From an uncultured bacterium (GTDB lineage Bacteria; UBP6; UBA1177): a stretch of DNA of 51,793 bases. This document shows, in pieces, positions 30,158-39,629 of this stretch; position 1 is the first letter of the stretch, and each line of letters starts with the position of its first letter. The translations under genes were made by a program, and so were the position numbers. The DNA lies in assembly GCA_905233945.1 (NCBI GenBank), contig CAJOFY010000025.1:1-51793 (forward strand), in the 5' to 3' direction. The notes under the pieces are model-generated. The model saw only the letters and a program-made list of their open reading frames with translations. It was not told the DNA's origin and did not search any database.

Positions 30158-33100
30158 TTACTGTTTTATTTCACTGATTTTATTGATTATTTCTTCAATT
30201 TTCTGAATATTTTCGACTTTGAATTTTATAGTGCTTTCACCTTGGAACGACCCTTCGTTTTTCTCAAGAAAATCGAATAAAACATCCATGCTTTTCGGGA
30301 TGAATGAAACGCCCAGAGTTATTGAGAATTCGTTTTTTCCTACTGAAATCGCGGCTGCACCGCAGTTGACTGCAAGGATTTTTATCTTTGTGAGAGTGAT
30401 GAGATTTTCCGTTTCCTCGGGAATTTTTCCGAACATTTCAGTCATGGTGTCGCGCACCCAGCCGAGTTCGTCGAGCGAGTGCAAATCTGCGATTTTCCTG
30501 TAGAATCCCATTCTGACTTCGGTATCGGCAATATAGCTTTCCGGGATGTTTGCGTTGAGATCGGTCGAAATTTCAAAATCGTTTTCTATGTGCGGAGTTC
30601 CGTTTTTAAGCTCGTCGATACGCTCTTTCAGCATTTCGAGATACATGTCGTAGCCGACCCCTTTGAGTTTTCCCGACTGGCTTATTCCCAAAATGTTGCC
30701 GCCGCCGCGGATGTTGAGGTCTTCCATCGCAACATCGTAGCCGTGCCCGAGCTTGTCGAAACGCTTGATCGTCGAAAGGCGGGCGCACGATTCCTGCGTG
30801 AGATTGTTGAGATTTGGAACGAAAAGATAAGCCTTGGCTTCGCGGTTCCAGCGCCCTACTCTGCCGCGGAGCTGGTAAAGCTGCGCCATTCCGAACATAT
30901 CGGCGCGGTTTATGATGATCGTGTTGACAAGCGGAATGTCGATTCCCGATTCAATGAGCGAAGTCGCGAGCAGCAGGTCGTAATCGCGGTTCACGAATGA
31001 AACCATCACTTTTTCAAGCTGCTCAGGCTCCATCTGGCCGTGGGCGACAGCGATCCTGAGATTCGGAATAAGCTGCTGCAGCCTGAGTTTTATGTCGTTA
31101 AGCCCTGCAACGCGGTTGTGGACGAAGTAAACCTGGCCGTCACGCGCAAGTTCGGCAAGAATCGCGTCCTTGATGATCTCCTCGCTGTATTCAAGCACGA
31201 AAGTCTGGATATTTTTCCTGTCGCTCGGGGCAGTTTTGATGAAAGAGGACTTTCTTATGCCGAGAAGCGACATCTGGAGCGTTCTCGGGATCGGTGTTGC
31301 CGTCATCGAAAGGGTCGCTACATCACGCTTCATCTCCTTGATCTGCTCTTTGTGGGTGACTCCGAAACGGTGCTCCTCGTCGATAACAAGAAAGCCTAAA
31401 TCGCGGAATTTCACATCCTTTCCGAGAAGCCTGTGAGTGCCGACAAGAATATCTATCTTGCCAAACTCTAAATCGTTAAGTATTTGTTTTTGTTTGGATT
31501 TATCGTAAAGACGGGAAAGCATTTCAATTCTTACGGGAAGTTTCGCGAAACGCTCCTGAAAAGTACGCAGATGCTGGAACGCTAGGACTGTCGTCGGAGC
31601 GAGAACTGCCGCCTGCTTCCCGTTGGCCACAGCTATCATGCAGCCGCGCATCGCGACTTCGGTCTTTCCGAAACCGACATCGCCGCACAGAAGCCTGTCG
31701 GTGATCTCGTGCCCTGCAAGATCGGCCTCAAGTTCGCGGATCGAACGCGCCTGGTCGGGAGTCTCGCGGAAAGGAAAATCACGCAGAAACTCGTAGTAAA
31801 GCGGCGTATCGACCTTCATTGAATCGGTTTTCTCGACGCTTCTCTGTGCATAAAGCTCCAGAATCGCAGCAGCGACTTTCTCGATTTCACGGCGGACTTT
31901 CGACATAGTCTGCTGCCAGAGCGCGGTGCGGATCGAGCTTATTTTCGGAAAAACGCCTTCTTCCCAGCGGTAGCGGTAGACATAGTGCATGTTGTAGACC
32001 GGAATATAGATTTTGTCCTCGTTTTCATAGCGGAGCTGCAGACAGTCGGTTCCGTTCATGCTGACAGTCCCCTCGTAAACTCCGATTCCGAACTTGTAAT
32101 GGACGACAAACTCGCCCGGTTTCAGCGAATTGAGCTCAAAAATTCTGTTTTCTACGTATTCTTCGTGTTTTATTTCCCTGTTTTTCTTTTTTGAAACAGC
32201 AAACTTGAAGATTTCCGAAGAAAAAAACGCCGTATCAAGATTCTGGACGGCGACAACGCTGTCTGCAGTGAACCACTCTTTTTTATCGACAAGAAAAACA
32301 TTGTCATACTGGAGCTGAAGCGGAAGTGCCTCGACATTGACCATCGGAATGTCGTTTTTTTCGCCTATTTCCTTCAGAACATCTATCTCATCCGGCTTTG
32401 CGAATATAACCAGGCATCTGTTTTCTTTAGACAGTTTATTGATAACAAAAGCGGGATCGTTCTGGAGTTTCTGCGGAACCGCCTTATGCACGACAGGAAA
32501 TTTTTCTATCTCGTCAGCAGTAGAAAAAAATGAACTGACCTCGATATCGAAATCCTTTTTCTCCTCCGAAAAGTAGGCTTCCATCCTAAACGGAAGAAAA
32601 TGCCCTTCTTCCACCCTTTTTTTCCTTTCGTTGTCTATTTTTTCGAAATCGTCTTTTTCACATGTTTCCGATTTCAGCCTCTCGAAGCGTACCGTTTTCG
32701 CCTTGAAACGGGAATAAACAGTACCGTCTCCGGCAATGAGCGGAAAGATGTCCCACTTGGGCATTGTGCCGGATGAAACAAGATCTTCAGTTTCAATAAG
32801 CTGCTGCGTCGAAAAGCCTTCAGTCCGTTCCTCAAGCACTTTCTGCCAGTCTTCGCGCAAAATGTCAGGAAACATGAGCTGCGGAACAGTAATTTCGTCG
32901 AGAGATTTTCCGCTTCTCTGGTTCGAAAAACGGAAAAGCGAGATATTTTCGAGTTCTTCGTCAAAAAAATCAAGACGGACACCCTTTCCGGGGATAAAAA
33001 TTCCGATGTCAACAATATCGCCGCGCACAGCAAACTCGCCGGCATCACGGACAATCTGCACTTTTTTGTATCCCATGTTTGTCAAAGAGAGAACAACATC

Positions 33101-33436
33101 GGAAATCCTGTAATAAGAGTTCCTTCTGAAATTGAGTTCAGCGGAATTATCCGGCAGAAAAAGCCTTCCGCCGAGCGGAGTTGTCACGATTATATCGGGC
33201 TGCTCTGACATTCCGGCATAAACTTTCTGAATGTCGGGCTCTTCCCCGCTCCTTTCAAGAAGAAGAAACTGCGGAGCGAAAAGCAGACTCCTGAGCCGGA
33301 ACGCAGAAAGCGCCGAAACAAGAAGCGAAGCATCCCTGAAATTCGGCATCTGGACAATCAACCTGCCGTATTTATTGAACAAATCAACAGCAACGACCGG
33401 AAAGGCATCTGGTGAAGTCTCTATGAATCTTGTCAT
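30158..33436 (-). CDS. mfd: Transcription-repair coupling factor Mfd
   Basis: The 1092-residue DNA translocase removes RNA polymerase stalled at lesions and recruits UvrA. The UvrB-homology module (about 1-330) includes TTPLGGRLFLPDNSAELNFR. The CarD-like RNA-polymerase-interacting domain follows (about 430-500: LKPGEFVVHYKFGIGVYEG). The RecG-like helicase core has Walker A GDVGFGKTEVAMRG near 590, DEEHRFGV, TATPIPRTLQ and the C-half QLRGRVGRWNREAKAYLF. The C-terminal TRCF domain is present. A good ribosome-binding site (GAGGA) precedes the ATG. It is the last gene of the long minus-strand rimP operon, 51 bases after the PBP gene, and faces the ffs terminator. Confidence 0.95.
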   Translation of the reverse strand: MTRFIETSPDAFPVVAVDLFNKYGRLIVQMPNFRDASLLVSALSAFRLRSLLFAPQFLLLERSGEEPDIQKVYAGMSEQPDIIVTTPLGGRLFLPDNSAELNFRRNSYYRISDVVLSLTNMGYKKVQIVRDAGEFAVRGDIVDIGIFIPGKGVRLDFFDEELENISLFRFSNQRSGKSLDEITVPQLMFPDILREDWQKVLEERTEGFSTQQLIETEDLVSSGTMPKWDIFPLIAGDGTVYSRFKAKTVRFERLKSETCEKDDFEKIDNERKKRVEEGHFLPFRMEAYFSEEKKDFDIEVSSFFSTADEIEKFPVVHKAVPQKLQNDPAFVINKLSKENRCLVIFAKPDEIDVLKEIGEKNDIPMVNVEALPLQLQYDNVFLVDKKEWFTADSVVAVQNLDTAFFSSEIFKFAVSKKKNREIKHEEYVENRIFELNSLKPGEFVVHYKFGIGVYEGTVSMNGTDCLQLRYENEDKIYIPVYNMHYVYRYRWEEGVFPKISSIRTALWQQTMSKVRREIEKVAAAILELYAQRSVEKTDSMKVDTPLYYEFLRDFPFRETPDQARSIRELEADLAGHEITDRLLCGDVGFGKTEVAMRGCMIAVANGKQAAVLAPTTVLAFQHLRTFQERFAKLPVRIEMLSRLYDKSKQKQILNDLEFGKIDILVGTHRLLGKDVKFRDLGFLVIDEEHRFGVTHKEQIKEMKRDVATLSMTATPIPRTLQMSLLGIRKSSFIKTAPSDRKNIQTFVLEYSEEIIKDAILAELARDGQVYFVHNRVAGLNDIKLRLQQLIPNLRIAVAHGQMEPEQLEKVMVSFVNRDYDLLLATSLIESGIDIPLVNTIIINRADMFGMAQLYQLRGRVGRWNREAKAYLFVPNLNNLTQESCARLSTIKRFDKLGHGYDVAMEDLNIRGGGNILGISQSGKLKGVGYDMYLEMLKERIDELKNGTPHIENDFEISTDLNANIPESYIADTEVRMGFYRKIADLHSLDELGWVRDTMTEMFGKIPEETENLITLTKIKILAVNCGAAAISVGKNEFSITLGVSFIPKSMDVLFDFLEKNEGSFQGESTIKFKVENIQKIEEIINKISEIKQ

Positions 33437-33487
33437 TTACGTCCTCGAAAAATGCCGGATTTCAGCAAGAAAAAACTGATTTTCAAA

Positions 33488-36079
33488 TCAGAAAAGACCT
33501 TCTGCGCCCTGCGTCGGATCAAGGACATCCTTTTCCTCGACTGTAGTGCTGGGCTCGCTTCCGGCATGGAAATACATTCTCACGCCGCTTTTATCGGAGA
33601 GAAGCCCTGTTGCCGGATCGATGTTTCTTCCGACAACATTCGGCGGAATTTCGTAATCCGACGGCGGGAAGTTTTTAAGATACCTTTCCATAAAATCGCG
33701 CCAGATAGGAAGGGCTGTCTTTGAACCGGTTTCGACCCTGCCGAGCGGACGTCCGTGCTGGTCGTTGCCGACCCAGACCCCTGTAACGAAATTCGGCGAA
33801 TAACCGATAAACCATGCATCGAAATAGTCGTTTGTCGTGCCTGTCTTACCGGCAATGTGACGGTTGCAGATTCCTTCCTCGCCTTCCTCCTCGTTGCTCA
33901 TATTGCTCTTTTTGCATTTGTAGTGGTTGAAACCGCGCACGCTCGCAGCAGTTCCGCGGTTGACGACATCTTCCAGAATTTTGTTGGTTATGTATGCCGT
34001 CTGGGGAGTAAGCACCTGATTTTCTTCCCTTTTAGCAAAATAAAGCAGACGTTCTATCTTTGACGGAGCCGAAATGTAAGGGTCGTAAAACACGGTATTG
34101 TCTTCAAGAATATTGCCGTTTTTGTCATATATCTTCCTGATGTAGGTCGTATGCGGAGTCTTTCCCATGTTGGGGAAATGCCCGTAAGCGTCCGTGAGCT
34201 CGTCTATCGTCAGACAGCTTGAGCCTAGCATACTTCCAAGTTCAGGTTTTATTTCGCTTTTTATGCCGAGAGCCTTGGCACCGTCGATAGCGTCACGGAG
34301 AGTCAGTTTTTTCAGAACCCTGACTGCCGGCGTATTCATCGAGTGGATGAGAGCCTCCCATACCGTAACTTCGCCTTTGAAAGTGTTTTCAAAATTTGCC
34401 GGTTTGAATGTGCTGTCGGCATCAACGATCGGTGCATCAAGAATCAGTGACGCCGGTGTGAGCAGAGGCTGCCTTCCCTGATGCTTTTCCAGCGCCAGAG
34501 TATAAAAAATAGGCTTTATCGCGCTTCCAGGCTGTCTGCATGCCTGAGTGGTGCGGTCAAATTCGCTGATTTCAAAATCGTATCCGCCCATAAGAGCCTT
34601 GACATAGCCGGAATATGGGTCTTTTACGATTATTGCCGCCTGAGAAGATGGAATCTGTTCAAGAACAAAATAAAAATCATTTCCGAGTTCCTTTGAATAG
34701 TTGCGGAAATCGTATTGATCGCGCGTTCCTGCCTTGTCGGTTGCCCTGACGAGAATGACATCGCCCGGCTTGAAAACCTCTTTGACCGATTTTACAGCCG
34801 TGTATGAGCCTGTCGGGCTCCATGGACGCGCCCAGCCCAAATCTTCAAGGTAGATGCTGCGCTTGACTTCGCCGACCTGTACAAGCGCGCTTTTCTCAGC
34901 TGTTTCAAGAACTACACCCTGATAGTAAACACCGCTTCGGATAGAATCCTCGCTGATTTTTCCGAACACTTTCTCGTGTTTTTTCAAATAAGTCTCAAGA
35001 TCCTTCTTGAGGTTTATCGAATAGAGCGGATTTGTCACTTCACCGCCGAATTTCTCACCTTTTTTATAGCTGTCTTCTTCGCCTCTTGCGTATCCCTGAC
35101 GCTTTGAAAGCTCACGGATCCCATAGAAAACCGCCTCATGGGCGAACTGAGTTGCCCGCATATCAACTGTTGTCTGTACAATCATCCCTTCTTTATAGAG
35201 TTTGTCGAAACCGTATTTGTCGAGCAGATAACGGCGCACTTTCTCGCTGAAATAAGGCGCTTTGTCGAGAAAAAGCTCTTTCTGAGGGTTGGTTTTTACA
35301 GGTTTTGCGACAGCTGTCTCGTATTCATCCTTCGTGATGAATTTTTCCTCAAACATCCTTTTGAGAACGTAGTTTCTGCGGGTAAAAGCCTTGTCTGGAT
35401 TAAGTATCGGGGATGCCGCAGAGGGAAATTTCGGAAGTCCTGCAAGAATCGCCATTTCGTCGATTTCAAGTTCCCAGACATGCTTGCTGAAATACTTGCG
35501 GGAAGCCGATTCTACTCCGTATGCGCCGCTTCCGAGGTAGATTTCATTCAAATAAAGATATAAAATCTCCTCTTTTGAAAGATGTCTTTCAAGCTCCATC
35601 GCAAGAATCATATCTTTGAATTTACGGCTGAAAGTTCTTTCGCTTCCTACAAAAGCCTTTGAGAGCTGCTGGGTTATCGTGCTGCCGCCCTGCTTGACGC
35701 CTGTAAAAAGGTATTTTAAACCGGCACGCAGAATACCGATCGGGTCAATACCGCTGTGAGTGTAAAATCTGGCATCCTCGGCTGCAACAAACGCGAGACG
35801 CAGCTTTTCGGGAATCTTGTCATACGGAACGATATTTCTTTTGTTCTCGTGATAAAACTCGGCAATCAGCTCTCCGTCGTATGAATAGACCTTAGTTCCG
35901 GCATCCGGTTTATAATCGCTGACAGTATTGATTGCCGGAACCTCCGCCTTGAACTTGAAGTACAGCGAAACCGCAACAACAATAGAGACAACAAGGAACG
36001 CCGCGGCAGCAATCAACGATATTTTAAATATTTTCCGCAACTTAGATGATTTGGAACCAAAATTTTTCTTTTTCGGCAT
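33488..36079 (-). CDS. Bifunctional penicillin-binding protein 1A
   Basis: The 863-residue class A PBP polymerises and cross-links peptidoglycan in the periplasm. One N-terminal anchor helix (about 17-40) precedes the GT51 glycosyltransferase domain, with catalytic Glu in AAEDARFYTHSG and motifs QGGSTITQQLSKAF and KEEILYLYLNEIYLG. An OB-like insert follows (about 360-460). The transpeptidase has SxxK at QPGSAIKP (Ser near 517), SxN at SMN and KTG at AGKTGTTNDYFDAW. Start ATG has GGAGA upstream. It lies 16 bases after rbfA, an unusual tail to the nusA-infB operon. Confidence 0.93.
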   Translation of the reverse strand: MPKKKNFGSKSSKLRKIFKISLIAAAAFLVVSIVVAVSLYFKFKAEVPAINTVSDYKPDAGTKVYSYDGELIAEFYHENKRNIVPYDKIPEKLRLAFVAAEDARFYTHSGIDPIGILRAGLKYLFTGVKQGGSTITQQLSKAFVGSERTFSRKFKDMILAMELERHLSKEEILYLYLNEIYLGSGAYGVESASRKYFSKHVWELEIDEMAILAGLPKFPSAASPILNPDKAFTRRNYVLKRMFEEKFITKDEYETAVAKPVKTNPQKELFLDKAPYFSEKVRRYLLDKYGFDKLYKEGMIVQTTVDMRATQFAHEAVFYGIRELSKRQGYARGEEDSYKKGEKFGGEVTNPLYSINLKKDLETYLKKHEKVFGKISEDSIRSGVYYQGVVLETAEKSALVQVGEVKRSIYLEDLGWARPWSPTGSYTAVKSVKEVFKPGDVILVRATDKAGTRDQYDFRNYSKELGNDFYFVLEQIPSSQAAIIVKDPYSGYVKALMGGYDFEISEFDRTTQACRQPGSAIKPIFYTLALEKHQGRQPLLTPASLILDAPIVDADSTFKPANFENTFKGEVTVWEALIHSMNTPAVRVLKKLTLRDAIDGAKALGIKSEIKPELGSMLGSSCLTIDELTDAYGHFPNMGKTPHTTYIRKIYDKNGNILEDNTVFYDPYISAPSKIERLLYFAKREENQVLTPQTAYITNKILEDVVNRGTAASVRGFNHYKCKKSNMSNEEEGEEGICNRHIAGKTGTTNDYFDAWFIGYSPNFVTGVWVGNDQHGRPLGRVETGSKTALPIWRDFMERYLKNFPPSDYEIPPNVVGRNIDPATGLLSDKSGVRMYFHAGSEPSTTVEEKDVLDPTQGAEGLF

Positions 36080-36095
36080 TTATCTCTCCAAAGAA

Positions 36096-36443
36096 TTAAT
36101 CGTTTTTTATTGCCTCGAAAATCTTTTCCAGCCTTATCTCACGGTCGACCGAGTCGTCGTAAACGAACTTGATTTCAGGCACGACTTTGAGCCTGTTCAG
36201 GTGAGATGCGAGCTTGAAACGGATATTTTTGAGGTTTAAGTCAAGGTATTCCTGGATTTTTTCGACATTTTCGGGCTGAAAAGTCGAATAGTAGATTTTA
36301 GCAGACCTCAGATCGGGCAGAACCGAGACATGCGTTATAGTGATCATGTCGGCAGGAGTGCCGCCGAAATCGCTGTACACCATAGTGCTTATGAATCTTT
36401 TTATAGTTTCGGCAACCCTGCCCTGTCTTATCGCACCCGCCAT
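36096..36443 (-). CDS. rbfA: 30S ribosome-binding factor RbfA
   Basis: The 115-residue KH-fold protein helps 16S rRNA 5' processing and late 30S assembly. Family features are the start IRQGRVAETIKRFISTMV, the central ITITHVSVLPDLRSAKIYY, and RFKLASHLNRLKVVPEIKFV with DREIRLEKIFEAI at the end. Its start overlaps the infB stop by one base (TAATG), the classic infB-rbfA order. Confidence 0.9.
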   Translation of the reverse strand: MAGAIRQGRVAETIKRFISTMVYSDFGGTPADMITITHVSVLPDLRSAKIYYSTFQPENVEKIQEYLDLNLKNIRFKLASHLNRLKVVPEIKFVYDDSVDREIRLEKIFEAIKND

Positions 36444-37885
36444 TAAAGAACCTCGTCCTTAAATTCCTTGTCAATGTAACATTCTATTATGTCGCCGATT
36501 TTGATGTCGTTGTAGCTGTCTATGGTCGCGCCGCACTCGTAACCGCTCTTGACCTCCTTGACATCGTCCTTGAAACGCTTGAGCGTCCCGAGTCTGCCGT
36601 TGTAGATGACGACATTGTCACGGACGAGCTTGATTTTCGAAGCTTTGACGACTCTTCCTTCCGTGACCATACAGCCTGCGATCGTGCCGACTTTGCCGAC
36701 TTTGAAGATTTCGCGGACTTCGAGTTTTCCGATGAATTCCTCTTTGATTATCGGTGCGAGCATACCTGACATTGCAGCTTTGATTGCATCGATAAGCTCA
36801 TAAATAATCGAGAAAATCTGAATATTCACCCCTTCCGCCGACGCAAGCTGCTTTGCTTTGTTGTCAACGCGGACATTGAAACCGATGATCATTCCCTGAG
36901 ACGCACTTGCAAGCAGAACGTCGTTTTCGTTGATGCCGCCGACGCCCGAGTGGATGACTTTTATCTTCATTTTCTTGTGCTCGATCTTGTTCAGCGACGC
37001 GATGATAGCTTCAACCGAACCGTCTACATCACCTTTTACGATAACGTTGAGATCCTTGACATCTTCATTTTCAGGTGAAAAGAACTTTTCGATTGAAGGA
37101 ATTGCCTTTTCGACGTTTTTCTTCTCGCGCTGCTTGTTGATTCTGAGCTCGACCAGACCTTTCGCCTTTCTTTCATCCTTGAAGACGTAAAGTTTTTCAC
37201 CCGCCGGCGGAACAGTGTCAAGACCTGTGATTTCGACTGCCATTGAAGGCGACGCCTCTTTCACGCGCTTTCCTGTCCAGTCCATCATGCTTCTGACGAA
37301 GCCGATCGACGCGCCGGTTACGACCATGTCGCCGATTTTAAGGGTTCCGTCTTTGACAAGAACTGTCGCGACGGGGCCTTTGCCGAGATCCATTCTCGAT
37401 TCGATGACGATACCTTCAGCCGGTTTCGTGGGATCTGCTTTGAGATCCATCATCTCGACCTGAAGAAGAACCGCTTCGAGAAGTCCTTCGATATTGATTC
37501 TCTGTTTTGCCGAAATTTCGACGAAAAGGTTTTCGCCGCCGAGTTCTTCCGCGACGATTTCGTATTTGAGAAGCTCGTTTTTGACTTTAGCCGGGTTTGC
37601 CGTCGGTTTGTCGATTTTGTTGATAGCGACGATTATCGGAACATTAGCCGCTTTCGCGTGGTTTATAGCCTCGACCGTCTGCGGCATAACGCCGTCATCG
37701 GCTGCAACGATGAGGATAACAACGTCGGTCGCCTGCGCGCCGCGGCTTCTCATCGCCGTGAACGCCTCATGGCCCGGAGTATCGAGGAAAGTGATTTCCG
37801 ATGTGCTGCGTGATTCCGCCCGCCTCGCGGTCAACGACGTTCGTGTGCCTGATCGCGTCGAGAAGTTTCGTTTTGCCGTGGTCAA
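36443..37885 (-). CDS. infB: Translation initiation factor IF-2, C-terminal fragment after frameshift
   Basis: From residue 30 of this frame the sequence is authentic IF-2: [20 protein letters not shown] (G3 motif DTPGH), NKIDKP (G4) and the C-terminal domains II-IV ending [14 protein letters not shown]. The first 29 residues are out-of-frame reading of the upstream G domain. Compared with the family, about ten residues between QHIG and ITFLD (strand beta-2/switch region) are missing along with the frame, so about 29 bases appear lost near 37795-37800. No plausible separate start exists here. As IF-2 is essential, either the sequence is wrong at this point or another copy exists. Confidence 0.85.
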   Translation of the reverse strand: MTTAKRNFSTRSGTRTSLTARRAESRSTSEITFLDTPGHEAFTAMRSRGAQATDVVILIVAADDGVMPQTVEAINHAKAANVPIIVAINKIDKPTANPAKVKNELLKYEIVAEELGGENLFVEISAKQRINIEGLLEAVLLQVEMMDLKADPTKPAEGIVIESRMDLGKGPVATVLVKDGTLKIGDMVVTGASIGFVRSMMDWTGKRVKEASPSMAVEITGLDTVPPAGEKLYVFKDERKAKGLVELRINKQREKKNVEKAIPSIEKFFSPENEDVKDLNVIVKGDVDGSVEAIIASLNKIEHKKMKIKVIHSGVGGINENDVLLASASQGMIIGFNVRVDNKAKQLASAEGVNIQIFSIIYELIDAIKAAMSGMLAPIIKEEFIGKLEVREIFKVGKVGTIAGCMVTEGRVVKASKIKLVRDNVVIYNGRLGTLKRFKDDVKEVKSGYECGATIDSYNDIKIGDIIECYIDKEFKDEVL

Positions 37886-39053
37886 CGTGACCCATGACAG
37901 TAACTACCGGCGGACGCGGAACCATGTTTTCCGGCCTGCTCTCGGTAACCTCGATGAACGATTCCTCGCTGAGAGCGACGTTTTCAGCGGTAAATCCGAA
38001 TTCTTCGGCAAGGAACTGCGCCGTATCGTAAGGAATTTTGTCGTTGATTCCGAACATTTCGCCTATGCTCATCAGCTTTGAAAGAAGCTGAGCCGCCTTG
38101 ACGCCCATTCTGCGTGCAAGTTCCGCGACCTGAATCGAATCTTCTATCTTGAGGATCTTTTTTATCGCCTTTGTCGGATTCGGAGCCGGTGCCGGCTGCT
38201 GTTTCGCTTTTTTCTTGTCTTTCTTTTTTCTTTTGAAATCCTGGAATCCTCCGCCGTAGCTGCCTCCCTGGTCATCTCCCATGAACTGCGAAATATCCGC
38301 GCCTCTGATCTTGCCGGTAACAACAAGATGGACTGCGTCATCGCTGTCGCCGCGGTTTCCGTTTTTCTTCTTGCCGTGACGCTGCTGCATATTGTTGTTC
38401 TGGGAAACGGGGGTATTTGTTTCCGGAATGACAACTTTTTTCTTCTTGTTTACTCTGTTTCTGAAATCGTCGGAATAGTCGTCGTCATCGTCATCGTTTT
38501 TCTCTTCATCTTTTTTATGGATATGCTGCGGTTTGCGCTCTTCCTCAGGCTCTTCTTCATTCTGCTCCGCAGCAAGTTTCCGTATTTCATCTTCGATACT
38601 GACAATATTTTCTTCCGGCGCTTCAGGAGTTTCTTCCTGCTTCTCAACGACTTCAGGCTTGGTTTCGTCCGCAGATTCTTCCGGAGTTTCCTCTACGGCA
38701 GTTTCAGAAACAGCGGCCTCTTCTGCTGCCCCGGACGGCTTTTCATCCGCTTTTATCTCTTCTGGAGCTTTTTCTTCAACGGTTTCGGTGGTTTCCGCAT
38801 CCTGTTCCGGTTTTCTTTCGTCTGAAGGGATGAAACTCCTCTCTCTGTTTCCTCTCCGGAGAATCGCCTTGGGTTTGGCCTGCTCAGGTTCATCTTCCTT
38901 TTTAACGGCAGGAAAATGGTCGCGGATCATATCCTCAAGAAATCCATCAATTTTGTTCCCAGCTTTGTAACCGCCGTGTCCTTCCGAATCGAGATACGCG
39001 ATTATCACTTTGTTTTCCAAGCCAAGTTCTTTTGCCAATTCTCTGATAAGCAT
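37767..39053 (-). CDS. infB: Translation initiation factor IF-2, N-terminal fragment before frameshift
   Basis: The 428-codon frame starts with the IF2_N domain ([20 protein letters not shown]). A long Glu/Pro/Asp-rich low-complexity region follows (about 55-265), then a second IF2_N-like domain ([20 protein letters not shown]). The G domain opens with G1 [15 protein letters not shown] and the switch motif [11 protein letters not shown], after which the frame leaves the family and stops at 37767. IF-2 is a GTPase that brings fMet-tRNA to the 30S subunit. The start overlaps the ylxR stop by one base (TAATG). Confidence 0.87.
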   Translation of the reverse strand: MLIRELAKELGLENKVIIAYLDSEGHGGYKAGNKIDGFLEDMIRDHFPAVKKEDEPEQAKPKAILRRGNRERSFIPSDERKPEQDAETTETVEEKAPEEIKADEKPSGAAEEAAVSETAVEETPEESADETKPEVVEKQEETPEAPEENIVSIEDEIRKLAAEQNEEEPEEERKPQHIHKKDEEKNDDDDDDYSDDFRNRVNKKKKVVIPETNTPVSQNNNMQQRHGKKKNGNRGDSDDAVHLVVTGKIRGADISQFMGDDQGGSYGGGFQDFKRKKKDKKKAKQQPAPAPNPTKAIKKILKIEDSIQVAELARRMGVKAAQLLSKLMSIGEMFGINDKIPYDTAQFLAEEFGFTAENVALSEESFIEVTESRPENMVPRPPVVTVMGHVDHGKTKLLDAIRHTNVVDREAGGITQHIGNHFPRYSGP

Positions 39054-39628
39054 TAAAATTCCCCCGAAGTGAAATTGTTCAGTAAATTCATATAAAACAT
39101 AAGTTTTTCGGACTGTTTTGACGGTTTAAGCGCAAGCACCGATACTCCGCGTCCGTCAAATTTTCTCCCGAGCTCGTCTTTTGAAAACACCGTTTTTATA
39201 CCTTTAAGCCCGGTCTTTTTTTCAATTTCCCTGACTGTCTTTTCCGATGCATCGGACGCAAGGACAAGAACGGCAAGAACAGTCCCTTTTCGCGCTTCTT
39301 CCGCGATAAGGTTCTGTCCTTTAAGCAGCACTGCGCTTTTGCGGCAGAGAGCAATGTAGTAATCGGCCGATTTTTCAGCCTGTGTCCTGACAAAATCGAG
39401 AATTTTGTCTTCCGGGACGCCGAAAGTATCGCACTTTTCGAAAGATGAAAGCGCTTTTTTAGCGCTGTATATCCCGCACAGACACTTTCTGCTGAAATGG
39501 GTATAGACAGAGCGGCCATCCAGTTTCTGAGTCCAGTCGGGAACGAGCACGCCGCCCGCTGCAACCCAGCGCAAAAGGCTTTCCTTCTCTCCTCTGCAAC
39601 CGCAGACAATGCAGCTTCTTTCTGTCAT
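39053..39628 (-). CDS. YlxR (DUF448) protein fused to an L7Ae-like RNA-binding domain
   Basis: The 191-residue product combines two RNA-binding folds. Residues 1-75 are DUF448/Ylx[21 protein letters not shown], with [16 protein letters not shown]. Residues about 95-185 resemble L7Ae/Ylx[48 protein letters not shown]. In many bacteria these are separate genes (ylxR, ylxQ) between nusA and infB. I start at ATG 39628, whose GGAG overlaps the nusA stop codon. An upstream in-frame start at 39679 lies inside nusA without such a site. The Cys pair CIVC and later CLCG could bind metal. Confidence 0.85.
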   Translation of the reverse strand: MTERSCIVCGCRGEKESLLRWVAAGGVLVPDWTQKLDGRSVYTHFSRKCLCGIYSAKKALSSFEKCDTFGVPEDKILDFVRTQAEKSADYYIALCRKSAVLLKGQNLIAEEARKGTVLAVLVLASDASEKTVREIEKKTGLKGIKTVFSKDELGRKFDGRGVSVLALKPSKQSEKLMFYMNLLNNFTSGEF

Positions 39629-39629
39629 G

